Source of the DNA: Candidatus Ideonella esbjergensis
GTDB taxonomy: Bacteria > Pseudomonadota > Gammaproteobacteria > Burkholderiales > Burkholderiaceae_C
Assembly (NCBI GenBank): GCA_016710065.1
Contig: JADJLP010000002.1
Location: forward strand, 682,001-746,000
DNA: 64,000 nucleotides
Direction of reading: 5' to 3'
The translations under genes and the position numbers were made by a program. This document shows, piece by piece, positions 36,972 to 46,681 of this stretch. The notes under the pieces are model-generated. The model was not told the origin of the DNA. It saw only the letters and a list, made by a program, of their open reading frames with translations, and made no database searches. Every line of letters begins with the position of its first letter. Position 1 is the stretch's first letter.

Positions 36972-38939
36972 ATGTCCACCTCCGGCTTGATGTCGATAGG
37001 CCTGCGGGCCATGCTGGCCAACAGCTCGGCCCTGCAGGTCACGGGCCACAACATTGCCAATGCCAACACGGCGGGCTACTCGCGCCAGGAGACGGTGCTG
37101 GAAACGGCCACGGGCCAGTACAGCGGCGCCGGCTTCTTCGGCAAGGGCTCGAACGTGGTGGACGTGCGGCGGGCCAACGACCGCTTTCTCAGCATGCAGT
37201 CGCAGGCCGCCAGGGCCTTGTCGGCCATGGACGAGACCCGCTCGGGTCAGTTGCAGCAGCTGCAGGAGGTGTTCCCTGGCGGCGAGGGCGGCCTGGGATC
37301 GGCCATGGGCTCATTCCTGAACACCATGGTCGACCTGTCCAACTCGCCCGCCGACGGCTCGGCCCGGCAAGTGGTGCTGGCGCGGGCCTCGGACGTGGCC
37401 GCGCGGTTCTCCAACGCAGCGGCGCGGCTGGATGTGCTGCAGGCCGGCGTCAAGGCCGACCTGCAGGCCACGGCCGAGACGGTCAACAGCATGGCCGGCC
37501 GCATTGCCGATCTGAACCAGCAGATCGCCGCCGTCTCGGGCTACGACCAGAAACCCAACGACCTGCTGGACCAACGCGACAACCTGCTGAGCGAGATGAG
37601 CAAGCTGGTCCAGATCACCACCTTGCAGGCCAGCGACGGCACCGTGGGCGTGTTCATCGCCGGTGGCCAGCGCCTCGTGCTGGGCACCGAGGCCTCCAAG
37701 CTGCAGGTGGTGCAGGATGGCAGCGACCCCAACCGGTCGGCCCTGGTCGTCAACACCGACGGCCAGTTGCTGCCACTCGACAGCGCCATGCTCACCGGTG
37801 GCTCCATCGCCGGCCTGGTGCGCTTCCAGAACAGCGATCTGGTGGCCGCCCGCAACCAGCTGGGTCAGATGGCCACCGCTTTTGCCTACGCCATCAACGA
37901 TGCCCAGGCCCGCGGCCTCGACCTCGGCGACCCGCCCGGTGCGGGCTCAGACCTGTTCGCCGTCGGTGCGCCCCGGGCCTTGCCGTCCACCCACAATGCC
38001 CGCGACGCCAGCGGCGAGTACCTGGCCACGGTGTCGCTGCAGATCACCGATGCCAGCCTGCTGCAGGCCAGCGACTACAGCCTGGCACTCGACCCCACCG
38101 GCATGTCCAAGTTTCTGCTCACCCGCCTGAGCGACGGCCTGGTGCGCGGCGTGAACGACGGCGACAGCGTGGACGGCTTCCAGATCACCTCTGGCGGTGC
38201 GGGCCTGCAGAACGGCGACAGCTTCCTGCTGCAAGCGGTGGCCGGCGCTGCCACGGGCATGAAACGAGTGCTTGACGACCCCAGTGGCATTGCGGCCGCC
38301 TCGCCGGTGATGGCCACCACCAGCAGCGCCAACAAGGGCACGGCCAGCGTAGCTTCGCTGGCGGTCACCAGCCCGGCCATTGACCCCGGCCTCACGGCCA
38401 ACATCAGCTTCACATCGGCCACCGGCAACTACGACTGGACGCTCACCGACGCCATCTCCGGCACCGTGATGAGCAGTGGCAGCAGCACCTGGGTGGCGGG
38501 CCAGCCGATTGTGCTCAACAGCTTCGAGCTGCAGCTCAGCGGCGTGCCGGCCAGTGGCGACCAGCTCACCGTGGGCAAGACCCGCTACCCCGCCACCAGC
38601 AACGGCAATGCGCTGCAGATGGCTGCGCTGCGCGATGCGCGTTTCGTGGGCCGCAGCGTGCAGGGCGACGGCAGCATAGGCCCGGGTGCCACTGTCACCG
38701 ACGCCTATGCCAACGTCATGGCCGACATCGGCGTGCGGGTGCAGAGCGCCAAGATGAGCGCCGACATTTCCGGCACCGCCTCGGCCCAGGCCGACGCATC
38801 GCTGGCCTCGCGCACCGGTGTCAACCTCGACGAGGAAGCCGCCCGGCTGATCCAGTTCCAGCAAAGCTACCAGGCCGCAGCCAAGGTGCTGCAAGTCGCG
38901 CAGACCGTGTTCGACACCCTGCTCGAACTGGGCCGCTGA
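36972..38939 (+). CDS. flgK: Flagellar hook-filament junction protein FlgK
   Basis: Hook-associated protein 1, 655 residues, somewhat longer than the Escherichia protein (547) because of an expanded central variable domain. The amino-terminal LMSIGLRAMLANSSALQVTGHNIANANTAGYSRQ and carboxy-terminal GVNLDEEAARLIQFQQSYQAAAKVLQVAQTVFDTLLEL are conserved for assembly into the hook-filament joint. It starts 34 bases after flgJ. Confidence 0.95.
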   Translation: MSTSGLMSIGLRAMLANSSALQVTGHNIANANTAGYSRQETVLETATGQYSGAGFFGKGSNVVDVRRANDRFLSMQSQAARALSAMDETRSGQLQQLQEVFPGGEGGLGSAMGSFLNTMVDLSNSPADGSARQVVLARASDVAARFSNAAARLDVLQAGVKADLQATAETVNSMAGRIADLNQQIAAVSGYDQKPNDLLDQRDNLLSEMSKLVQITTLQASDGTVGVFIAGGQRLVLGTEASKLQVVQDGSDPNRSALVVNTDGQLLPLDSAMLTGGSIAGLVRFQNSDLVAARNQLGQMATAFAYAINDAQARGLDLGDPPGAGSDLFAVGAPRALPSTHNARDASGEYLATVSLQITDASLLQASDYSLALDPTGMSKFLLTRLSDGLVRGVNDGDSVDGFQITSGGAGLQNGDSFLLQAVAGAATGMKRVLDDPSGIAAASPVMATTSSANKGTASVASLAVTSPAIDPGLTANISFTSATGNYDWTLTDAISGTVMSSGSSTWVAGQPIVLNSFELQLSGVPASGDQLTVGKTRYPATSNGNALQMAALRDARFVGRSVQGDGSIGPGATVTDAYANVMADIGVRVQSAKMSADISGTASAQADASLASRTGVNLDEEAARLIQFQQSYQAAAKVLQVAQTVFDTLLELGR

Positions 38940-38979
38940 AGCCACGGCCCTGAACCCACAGACCTGATCGGAGCGCAGC

Positions 38980-40176
38980 ATGTTTCGCATTTCCACCTCC
39001 AACGCCTACGCAGCGGCCATCGACAACCTGCAGCGTCGCCAGAAAGAGATGAGCGAAGCGCAGCAGCAGCTCACCAGCGGCAAGCGCGTGCTGCAGGCCA
39101 GCGACGACCCCACCGCAGCCGCGCGCGGCGAACGCGCCCGGGCCCTGATGCAACGCCAGGCCGCCACCCAGCGCGCGGTGGACGCCAGCAAGAACTCGAT
39201 GACGCTGACCGAATCGGCGCTGGGTGACGCGGGCGAACTGGTGCAGCAGGCCCGCACCCTGATCGTGCAGGCCGGCAACGCCAGCTACACCGACAAGGAA
39301 CGCCAGGATCTGGCCAACCAGCTGGCCCAGATTCGCGGCCAGCTGGTTGGCGTGGCCAACCGCAACGACGGTGCCGGGGGCTACGTGTTCTCGGGCCAGG
39401 GCGTGGGCCAACCGCCCTTCATCGACCGCCCCGGGGGCGTGCAATACACCGGCACAGGCGGGCAGATGCAGGTGGCCTCGGACGAACCGCTGCCGCTCAC
39501 GCTCGACGGCCAGAAGACCTGGCTCTCGGCCCAGAGCGGCAACGGTGTGTTCAAGACCAGCAATGCCAACAGCCAGACCGCGTGGATCGACGCCGGGCGT
39601 GTCACCGACCCCAGCCTGCTCACCGATTCGACCTACGAGATCCAGTTCTCGGTCAGCGGCGGCAACACCACCTATTCCATCTTGAAGGACGGCGCCGCCA
39701 CAGCCGTGGTGGATGCGCCTTTCCAGAGCGGCAAGGCCATCGAGATCGACGGCATGGCGGTCAGCATCTCGGGCAAGCCGGCCCAGGGCGACAGCTTCAG
39801 TACCGAGCCGTCGCAGCCGAACCTGTCGATCTTTGACGCCCTGGACACGGTCATCACCGACCTGAAGAAAACCGCGCGCAGCAACTCGCAGATCACCCAA
39901 ACCGTGCAGACAGCGTTGCGCGATATGGACGCCACCTCCAATGCCCTGCAATCGGCGCGTAGCATGGCGGGTGAAACCCTGAACCGGATCGACGGCGTGG
40001 CCTCGCGGGTGGCTGACCTGCAGTTGTTTGCCGAAACCACGCGTTCCAACGCCGAAGATCTGGACATGGTGCAGGCCATCTCCGAGTTCCAGAACCAACA
40101 AACCGGATACCAGGCCGCGATGCAGACCTATGCGAGCGTGCAGAAAATGTCGCTCTTCCAATACATCAATGGCTGA
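38980..40176 (+). CDS. flgL: Flagellar hook-filament junction protein FlgL
   Basis: Hook-associated protein 3, 398 residues. The flagellin-like amino terminus MFRISTSNAYAAAIDNLQRRQKEMSEAQQQLTSGKRVLQASDDPTAAA and carboxy-terminal coiled region are conserved, flanking a variable domain of about 200 residues. It follows flgK by 40 bases and precedes the EAL-HDOD gene by six bases. Confidence 0.95.
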   Translation: MFRISTSNAYAAAIDNLQRRQKEMSEAQQQLTSGKRVLQASDDPTAAARGERARALMQRQAATQRAVDASKNSMTLTESALGDAGELVQQARTLIVQAGNASYTDKERQDLANQLAQIRGQLVGVANRNDGAGGYVFSGQGVGQPPFIDRPGGVQYTGTGGQMQVASDEPLPLTLDGQKTWLSAQSGNGVFKTSNANSQTAWIDAGRVTDPSLLTDSTYEIQFSVSGGNTTYSILKDGAATAVVDAPFQSGKAIEIDGMAVSISGKPAQGDSFSTEPSQPNLSIFDALDTVITDLKKTARSNSQITQTVQTALRDMDATSNALQSARSMAGETLNRIDGVASRVADLQLFAETTRSNAEDLDMVQAISEFQNQQTGYQAAMQTYASVQKMSLFQYING

Positions 40177-40182
40177 CCAAAC

Positions 40183-41394
40183 ATGAATGATGGCGTGCTG
40201 GACCACTTGATCCTGGGTTACGGGGCCGTCTTCGACGCCAAGCGCAAACCCGGCATCACGCGCCTCACGCTGCACCCCACGGCGTTTGCCGGGCAGCCGG
40301 ACCTGCCAGGCCTGCAGGACGTGCTGTTGGAGCACTGGCAGACCAGCCACGGGCCTTTGGCGCTCAACCTCACCAGTGAATCCTGGCTGCGTGCCTTGCT
40401 GCGGCACCTGACCGAGCAAGGCCCTGTGCCGCAGTGGCAGGTGGAGGTGCCGGCCTTTGTGCTCAGCGACGCCGCCCTGGCCAGCGAGGTGGTGGAGCTG
40501 GCCACGCGCGGCCAGCCCTTTGTGCTCAAGGGCCGGCCGCTGTCGCCGCTGTCACCCACGCTGATGCGCAGCTTCCAGTGCGCCATCATCGAGATCGACG
40601 AAGACCGCCGGGTCCCTGGTGCCGCCCCGGCCGGCGCACCAGCCCGTACGCTGCCCTTTGTGCAGGCTGGCGCCCAGACCGGGGCCGACGCCGCCGCCGC
40701 CTTTGGCCGTGGCGCCGTGGGCGTGCTGGGCTGGCCGCTGGGCGACCCGCCCGAGGCCGGCCACCGTGGCAAGAACCTGCCCGCCGGCGTGCGGGTGGTG
40801 ATGGACCTGATGCAGCGCCTGGACCGCGAAGAGCCTGTGGGCCAGCTCGAAGCCGTGCTGCGGCGCGATCCGGCCCTGGGCTACCGGCTGATGCGCTACA
40901 TCAACTCGCCTGGGTTTGGCCTGTCGGTGGAGGTGAACTCCTTCTCGCACGCCATCATGATCCTGGGCTACACCCGGCTCAAGCGCTGGCTGGCCCTGCT
41001 GATGACCGGGGCCATCGACAACCCCGACATGCGCCCGCTGATGTTCCTGGCGGTGCGCCGCGGCCTGCTGATGGAAGAACTGGCCCGCGGCCTGGCCGAC
41101 GAGGCCTTGCGCAACGAAGCCTTCATCTGCGGCGTGTTCTCGCTGCTCGACCGCATGCTGGGTCAGTCGTTTGAGGAGTTGCTGCGCAGCGTGCCGGTGC
41201 CCGAACGCGTGGCCCACGCGCTGGCCGATCAGACCGGCGAGCTGGCACCCAGCCTGGCGCTGGCGGTGACCATCGAGAGCGGCTTGCCGCTCGACATCCA
41301 ACAAGCCGACGAGGCCATGATGCTCTCGCCCGGCGAGGCCAACCGGGCCGCGCTGGTGGCGCTGGCCGCATCGCGCCAGCTGCAGACCGACTGA
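40183..41394 (+). CDS. Degenerate EAL plus HDOD signalling protein (YuxH-like)
   Basis: Protein of 403 residues with the layout of YuxH-type proteins: an amino-terminal EAL-like fold (residues about 1-185) without the EAL catalytic motif, followed by an HDOD domain (about 190-395; LEAVLRRDPALGYRLMRYINSPGFGL, HAIMILGYTRLKRWLALLM). It is therefore unlikely to hydrolyse c-di-GMP but may sense it or bind partners. A start codon six bases after flgL puts it in the flagellar operon. HDOD proteins are often linked to motility and signalling; the exact role here is unknown. Confidence 0.85.
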   Translation: MNDGVLDHLILGYGAVFDAKRKPGITRLTLHPTAFAGQPDLPGLQDVLLEHWQTSHGPLALNLTSESWLRALLRHLTEQGPVPQWQVEVPAFVLSDAALASEVVELATRGQPFVLKGRPLSPLSPTLMRSFQCAIIEIDEDRRVPGAAPAGAPARTLPFVQAGAQTGADAAAAFGRGAVGVLGWPLGDPPEAGHRGKNLPAGVRVVMDLMQRLDREEPVGQLEAVLRRDPALGYRLMRYINSPGFGLSVEVNSFSHAIMILGYTRLKRWLALLMTGAIDNPDMRPLMFLAVRRGLLMEELARGLADEALRNEAFICGVFSLLDRMLGQSFEELLRSVPVPERVAHALADQTGELAPSLALAVTIESGLPLDIQQADEAMMLSPGEANRAALVALAASRQLQTD

Positions 41395-41440
41395 CACGAC
41401 GCTGCGCCCAAGCGCTCAGCCGCACTCGGCGGCCGGTGTT

Positions 41441-41631
41441 GGCGCACAGCAGCCAGTCATTTCCGCACTGCCATCGTCGTTCCCGCAAAGGCGGGAACCC
41501 CTGTCTACACGTCTGTGGCGGGTACCCGGCAAACTTTGCCTGGGCAGCGCTTTGTCTTCAACGCTGAAACAGCCACGGCCTGATCTCGCGCAGGAGTCGA
41601 ATACCTGGTTCCCGCCTTCGCGGGAATGACG
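41441..41631. repeat. Composite intergenic repeat element (copy C)
   Basis: The 280-base gap between two convergent genes holds GGCGCACAGCAGCC (41441), a diverged forward palindromic repeat (41475-41500), GTCTTCAACGCTGAAACAG (from 41554) and an inverted palindromic repeat (41606-41631). The first and third parts match copy A at 2905 and 3128. The opposed palindromic copies could act as a bidirectional transcription stop. Confidence 0.65.
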
Positions 41632-41674
41632 ATAGAGGTGCCTGGGGGACTGCTGTGCGGCGCCCGCAGGCCGC

Positions 41675-42919
41675 TCAGCCCAGCGCCTGATCGAAGTCCG
41701 CTATCAGGTCGGCCAGGTCTTCCAGGCCCACCGAGACACGGATCAGGCCGTCGGCGATGCGCATGCGTGCGCGCACCTCGGGCCCTGCCTCCCAGAAGAT
41801 GGTGGGCGCCACGGGGATCACCAGGGTGCGGGTGTCGCCCAGACCAGTGGCTTTCACCGCCAGTTGCAGCCTGTTCAGCACGGTGTTGAGCTGGCTGGTG
41901 TCGCGCAGCTCAAAGGCCATCAGCCAGGTGCCGGCTTTGAACAGCTTGCTCGCCCGCGCGTGCTGCGGGTGGCTGGGCAGCATGGCGTAGTGCACCGCCG
42001 CCACGGCAGGGTGGGCTTGCAGGTGCTGGGCCAGGGCCAGCGCGGTCTGGCTGGCGCGGTCCACGCGCAAGGGCAGGGTCTCGGCGCCGCTCGCGATGGC
42101 GTGGGCGTGCTCGCTGCTGAGCGCGCCGCCCATGTCGCGCAGGCCCTTCTTGCGGATCTGGGCCAGGCCCCAGGTCTTGGCGTCGCCGCTGCGGTAGTTG
42201 GCGGCGATGTTGGGGTAGGTGGTCCAGTCGTACAAGCCCGTGTCGGTCACCGCGCCACCCAGGGCCGAGCCCTGGCCTGCGATGGACTTGGTGAGCGAGT
42301 TGACGATCATTGAAGCCCCTACCACGCGCGGCTGGAACAGCCACGGCGAGGTGACGGTGTTGTCCACCACGTAGACCAGGCCACGCTCGCGGCAGAGCGC
42401 ACCGATGGCTTCCAGGTCGGGGATCTGCGTGCCGGGGTTGGCGACAGTCTCCACGAACACCATGCGGGTGTTGGGGCGCAGTGCGGCGGCCACTTCGCTC
42501 ACCGAGCAGGTGTCCACCTTGCTTACCTCGACGGCAAAATTCTCCAGCGTGCCCAGGATGCTGTTGGTGTTGCCGAACACGTAGCGGCTGCTGACGATAT
42601 GGTCGCCGGCCTTCAGCAGCGTGAAGAAGATGGCACTGATCGCCGCCATGCCGGTGGCAAAGCACACCGTGCCAACACCGCCTTCCATGCGGGTGATGCG
42701 CGATTCGAGCGCGGCCGTGGTGGGCGTGCCCTGGCGGGCGTAGTTGTAGCCACCCTTGAACGTGCCCTGGAACACGCCGATCAGGTCTTCCACCTTGTCG
42801 AAGCCGTATTGCACCGAGGTGTGGATGGGCTTGCGCAGGCCGCCGTGCTCCACGCCAAAGTGTCGGTCGGCGTGCACTTGCTCGGTGGCGAATCCGGGGC
42901 GGCGAGGGGTGTTGCTCAT
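41675..42919 (-). CDS. Cys/Met-metabolism PLP enzyme (cystathionine gamma-synthase family)
   Basis: PLP-dependent trans-sulfuration enzyme of 414 residues. The PLP lysine is K211 in SLTKSIAGQG; GGYNYARQGTPTTAALESRI, MEGGVGTVCFATGMAAISA and VVDNTVTSPWLFQP are family blocks. Substrates could be O-acetyl- or O-succinylhomoserine with sulfide or cysteine, or cystathionine; the sequence does not settle which. It stands alone, convergent with the flagellar genes and divergent (90-base gap) from the radical SAM gene. Confidence 0.88.
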   Translation of the reverse strand: MSNTPRRPGFATEQVHADRHFGVEHGGLRKPIHTSVQYGFDKVEDLIGVFQGTFKGGYNYARQGTPTTAALESRITRMEGGVGTVCFATGMAAISAIFFTLLKAGDHIVSSRYVFGNTNSILGTLENFAVEVSKVDTCSVSEVAAALRPNTRMVFVETVANPGTQIPDLEAIGALCRERGLVYVVDNTVTSPWLFQPRVVGASMIVNSLTKSIAGQGSALGGAVTDTGLYDWTTYPNIAANYRSGDAKTWGLAQIRKKGLRDMGGALSSEHAHAIASGAETLPLRVDRASQTALALAQHLQAHPAVAAVHYAMLPSHPQHARASKLFKAGTWLMAFELRDTSQLNTVLNRLQLAVKATGLGDTRTLVIPVAPTIFWEAGPEVRARMRIADGLIRVSVGLEDLADLIADFDQALG

Positions 42920-43009
42920 GGTGTTCTTTGCAAAGTGCGGAGCCTGCGGGCCAAGGCCGCGATTCTAGGAGGGCGCTCACTTCCTCGCGGTTGCGGATAA
43001 CCTTGGCAG

Positions 43010-44956
43010 ATGATCTCGCCTTCTTCTGTCACCGGCGCAGGCCTAGCCACCGTCAAGGTGCTGAGCCTGATTCCGCCGATGACGCAGCTCAACACGCCCT
43101 ACCCGTCCACCGCCTACCTCACGGGCTTTCTGCGCTCCCGCGGCATTGCGGCCGTGCAGGAAGACCTGGCCCTGGCCCTGGTGCTGGAACTGCTCTCGCC
43201 CACGGGCTTGCAGCAGGTGCAGGCCGTGGCCGCTGGCCTGTTCAAGCCCTCGGCCCAGGTGGCGAACTTTCTGGATCAGTTCCCGCGCTACCTGGCCACC
43301 ATCGCCCAGGTCATCGCCTTCCTGCAGGGGCGCGACAGCACGCTGGCGCACCGCATCAACACCCGCCAGTACCTGCCCGAGGGCGCGCGCTTCGCCACGC
43401 TCGACGCCTATGCCGACGACGGCAGCGGCGACCCGCTGGGCTGGGCCTTTGGCGCGCTGGGCCTGCAGGACCGCGCCCGCCACCTGGCCACGCTGTACCT
43501 GAATGACCTGGCCGATGTGCTGAAGGACGCCATCGACCCTCGCTTCGAGTTCGTGCGCTACGCCGAACAACTGGCCACCAGCCAGCCCACGTTCGAGCCG
43601 CTGGCCCAGGCCTTGGCGGCGCCACCCAACCTGATGGACACGACGCTGGTGGCACTCACCCGCGAGGCCATCGCGCGCCACCAACCCACGCTGGTGCTGC
43701 TCTCGGTGCCCTTTCCGGGTGCGGTCTATGCGGCGCTGCGCATCGCGGCCGCCGTCAAGGCGGTGGACCCCACCATCACCGTGGCCATGGGCGGCGGCTT
43801 CGTCAACACCGAGCTGCGCGGCCTCAGCGACCCGCGTGTGTTCGAGCACGTGGATGTGATCACGCTGGACGCTGGCGAGCGCCCGCTGCTGGCCCTGGTG
43901 GAGCATCTGCAAGGTCTGCGCGCGCGCGCCCGGCTGGTGCGCAGCATGATTTGTGAGGACGGAGCGGTAAAGACCCTCCAGTTCCCCGAGCCCGACATCC
44001 CGTTTGATGAAACCGGCACGCCCACCTGGGATGGCTTGCCGCTGGACCGCTACCTCTCGCTGCTGGACATGCTCAACCCCATGAACCGGCTGTGGAGCGA
44101 CGGGCGCTGGAACAAGCTCACCGTGGCCCAGGGCTGCTACTGGAAGAAGTGCAGCTTCTGCGACGTGAGCCTGGACTACATCTCGCAGTACGAGGCCGCC
44201 TCGGCCAGCGTGCTGGTGGACCGCATCGAGGCCATCGTCAAGGAAACCGGCCAGACCGGCTTTCATTTCGTCGACGAAGCCGCGCCGCCCAAGGCCCTGA
44301 AGGCGGCGGCGCACGAGCTGATCGCGCGCCAGGTGAACATCTCGTGGTGGGGCAACATCCGCTTCGAGAAGACCTTCACGCCCGCGCTGTGCGAGTTGCT
44401 GGCCCAGAGCGGCTGCATCGCCATCTCGGGCGGGCTGGAGGTGGCGTCCGACCGGCTGCTCAAACTGATGAACAAGGGCGTGTCGGTGGAGCAGGTGGCG
44501 CGCGTCACCAAGGCCTTTGCCGACGCCGGCGTGCTGGTGCATGCCTACCTGATGTACGGCTTCCCCACGCAGACGGTGCAGGACACGGTGGACGCATTGG
44601 AATACGTACGGCAACTGTTCGAGAACGGCTGCATCCACAGCGGATTCTTTCATCGCTTTGCCTGCACCGTGCATTCGCCGGTGGGGCTGAAGCCGCAAGA
44701 CTTCGGCATCACGCTGCTGCCGCTGCCGCCGGTGAGCTTTGCGCAGAACGACGTGGGCTTCATCGACCCCACGGGATGCGACCACGACGCGCTGGGCCAA
44801 GGCTTGAAGAAGGCCATCTACAACTACATGCATGGCATAGGCACGGATGAAGATGTGCGCGCCTGGTTCAGCCATCTGCGCGGCAAGGTGCCCAAGCCCA
44901 CGGTGAACCGGCACTGCATTGCCAAGGCGCTGGCCCAGGCCTCGGCGGCGGCATAG
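43010..44956 (+). CDS. B12-binding-type radical SAM protein
   Basis: Protein of 648 residues. The amino-terminal 350 residues resemble a cobalamin-binding Rossmann domain (VLSLIPPMTQLNTPYPSTAYLTGFLRSRG; AMGGGFVNTELRGL), though a DxHxxG motif is not evident. The radical SAM cluster motif is C376-x4-C381-x2-C384 (QGCYWKKCSFCDVSLDY), wider than the classical Cx3Cx2C but known in B12-type branches. The barrel continues with ISGGLEVASDRLLKLMNKG. The reaction is unknown; such proteins perform methylations and other modifications. A hairpin follows at 44956-44983. Confidence 0.85.
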   Translation: MISPSSVTGAGLATVKVLSLIPPMTQLNTPYPSTAYLTGFLRSRGIAAVQEDLALALVLELLSPTGLQQVQAVAAGLFKPSAQVANFLDQFPRYLATIAQVIAFLQGRDSTLAHRINTRQYLPEGARFATLDAYADDGSGDPLGWAFGALGLQDRARHLATLYLNDLADVLKDAIDPRFEFVRYAEQLATSQPTFEPLAQALAAPPNLMDTTLVALTREAIARHQPTLVLLSVPFPGAVYAALRIAAAVKAVDPTITVAMGGGFVNTELRGLSDPRVFEHVDVITLDAGERPLLALVEHLQGLRARARLVRSMICEDGAVKTLQFPEPDIPFDETGTPTWDGLPLDRYLSLLDMLNPMNRLWSDGRWNKLTVAQGCYWKKCSFCDVSLDYISQYEAASASVLVDRIEAIVKETGQTGFHFVDEAAPPKALKAAAHELIARQVNISWWGNIRFEKTFTPALCELLAQSGCIAISGGLEVASDRLLKLMNKGVSVEQVARVTKAFADAGVLVHAYLMYGFPTQTVQDTVDALEYVRQLFENGCIHSGFFHRFACTVHSPVGLKPQDFGITLLPLPPVSFAQNDVGFIDPTGCDHDALGQGLKKAIYNYMHGIGTDEDVRAWFSHLRGKVPKPTVNRHCIAKALAQASAAA

Positions 44957-44983
44957 CACGAAGGCGAAAGCCTTGTGTCGTGC
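44956..44983 (+). terminator. Hairpin after the radical SAM gene
   Basis: GCACGAAGGC and GCCTT...TCGTGC pair around a GAAA tetraloop, with a short bulge, starting at the last base of the stop codon. There is no clear U-tract; it may be a transcript-end or stabilising hairpin. Confidence 0.45.
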
Positions 44984-45027
44984 GCCTGACTTGAAAATGA
45001 CTTCCAATGGCAGCCTGAAAAGAACCC

Positions 45028-46554
45028 GTGGAGACGACCTTGCCCTTTTTGAACACCGCGCTGCAAAGCCTCACGCCAGAGCGCCTGGCCGGCATGCGCC
45101 GCGGCATTGAAAAAGAGAGCCTGCGCGCCACGCTGGATGGCAAGCTGGTGCACACGCCGCACCCGACTGCGCTGGGCTCGGCGCTCACCCACCCGGCCAT
45201 CACAACTGATTTTTCCGAATCGCAGATCGAGATCGTCACTGGCGTGCACGCCAAGGCCGAGGACTGCATCGCCCAGCTCGAAGAACTGCACCAGGTGGTG
45301 TACCGCGGCATCGCTGACGAGAGGCTGTGGGTGTCGAGCATGCCCTGCCACTTACCCAAGGACCACGACATCCCGCTAGGCCAGTACGGCACGTCGAACA
45401 TCGGCCGCGCCAAGACCGTGTACCGCATGGGTTTGTCGCACCGCTATGGCCGGCGCATGCAGACCATCTCGGGCATCCACTACAACTGGTCGCTGCCGGG
45501 CCTGAGCAACGACGAGTACTTTGCTCTGATTCGCAATTTCCGTCGCCATTCCTTTTTGCTGCTGCTGTTGTTCGGCGCCTCGCCGGCCGTGGGCGAGTGC
45601 TTTGTGGTCGGCCATGAGCACGAGCTGCTGCCGCTGGGCGAGCACACGCTGCACATGCCGCACGGCACCTCGCTGCGTATGGGCCGGCTGGGCTACCAGA
45701 GCGATGCCCAGGCCTCGCTGGCGGTCAGCTACAACGGCCTGGAAGGCTATGGCGCCTCGCTGCAAGACGCGCTCACCCGCGCCTGGCGGCCGTACGAGGC
45801 AGTGGGCATCCAGGGCCCTGATGGTGAGTACCAGCAGCTCAGCACCACGCTGCTGCAGATCGAGAACGAGTTCTACGGCACCATCCGGCCCAAGCGCACC
45901 ATCATCTCGGGCGAGCGCCCGCTGCACGCGCTGCGCCAGCGCGGCGTGGAGTACGTGGAGGTGCGCTGCATGGACCTGGATCCTTTCGAGGCCGTAGGCA
46001 TCAACGCCTCCACCGCGCGCTTCCTCGATGTGTTCCTGCTGCACTGTTTGCTCAGCCCCAGCCCGGCCGACACGCCCGCCGAGATCGCCGCGCTGGGCCG
46101 CAACCAACACCGCACGGCGGCACATGGCCGCCAGCCCGGTCTGACACTGGAGCGCGGCGGCCGCGACGTTGCCCTGGTGGACTGGGCAGCCGAGTTGCTG
46201 GAGGCCTGCGGGCCCATCGCCCGTCGGCTGGATCAGCACCATGGCGGCCAGGCCCACCAGCAGGCGCTGGCGGCAGCGCGGCAATCCCTGGTGGACACGG
46301 CCTTGCTGCCGTCGGCCCGCGTGCTGCAAGCCATGCGGGCCGATCACGCGGGTGCCTTCGTGCCCTTTGTGCAGGCCCGATCCGAACTGGCACGCCAGGC
46401 CGCGCTGGCCAGGCCACTGTCTGCCGAGGCGCAGGCGCGTTGGGCCGAGGTGGCGGCCAACTCCCTGGCTGAGCAGGCCCGGATTGAGGCCGCCCAGACC
46501 TTGTCGTTCGAGGACTTCCGGCGCGATTACGTGTCCCCGCAACGCCTGGGTTGA
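45028..46554 (+). CDS. gshA: Glutamate-cysteine ligase
   Basis: First enzyme of glutathione synthesis (gamma-glutamylcysteine formation), 508 residues, of the proteobacterial GshA type. Family blocks are MRRGIEKESLRAT, ITTDFSESQIEIVTGVH, YRMGLSHRYGRRMQTISGIHYNWSLP and IENEFYGTIRPKR. The start is GTG at 45028. It appears to be a single-gene unit between the radical SAM gene and the DUF3563 gene; gshB is not in the window. Confidence 0.94.
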   Translation: METTLPFLNTALQSLTPERLAGMRRGIEKESLRATLDGKLVHTPHPTALGSALTHPAITTDFSESQIEIVTGVHAKAEDCIAQLEELHQVVYRGIADERLWVSSMPCHLPKDHDIPLGQYGTSNIGRAKTVYRMGLSHRYGRRMQTISGIHYNWSLPGLSNDEYFALIRNFRRHSFLLLLLFGASPAVGECFVVGHEHELLPLGEHTLHMPHGTSLRMGRLGYQSDAQASLAVSYNGLEGYGASLQDALTRAWRPYEAVGIQGPDGEYQQLSTTLLQIENEFYGTIRPKRTIISGERPLHALRQRGVEYVEVRCMDLDPFEAVGINASTARFLDVFLLHCLLSPSPADTPAEIAALGRNQHRTAAHGRQPGLTLERGGRDVALVDWAAELLEACGPIARRLDQHHGGQAHQQALAAARQSLVDTALLPSARVLQAMRADHAGAFVPFVQARSELARQAALARPLSAEAQARWAEVAANSLAEQARIEAAQTLSFEDFRRDYVSPQRLG

Positions 46555-46635
46555 GTCGTCGATGAGGGCTGGCTGGCCGCCCCAGATTAGGGCGCCAACC
46601 CCAAAATAAGCCCTGTTTTGGGATCTGCATCATGC

Positions 46636-46681
46636 CTAGGGTTATTACCTAGCGAGTAAACTGCATTCAAGGGATAACCCT
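46636..46681. promoter_or_regulatory. Inverted repeats upstream of the DUF3563 gene
   Basis: AGGGTTAT (46638-46645) and ATAACCCT (46674-46681) form an eight-base inverted repeat 28 bases apart, and CTAGG (46636) with CCTAG (46648) forms a second one nested at the left end. This lies about 85 bases before the small gene in a 210-base spacer of lower GC content. A regulatory site or transcript hairpin is likely; the binding protein is unknown. Confidence 0.4.
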
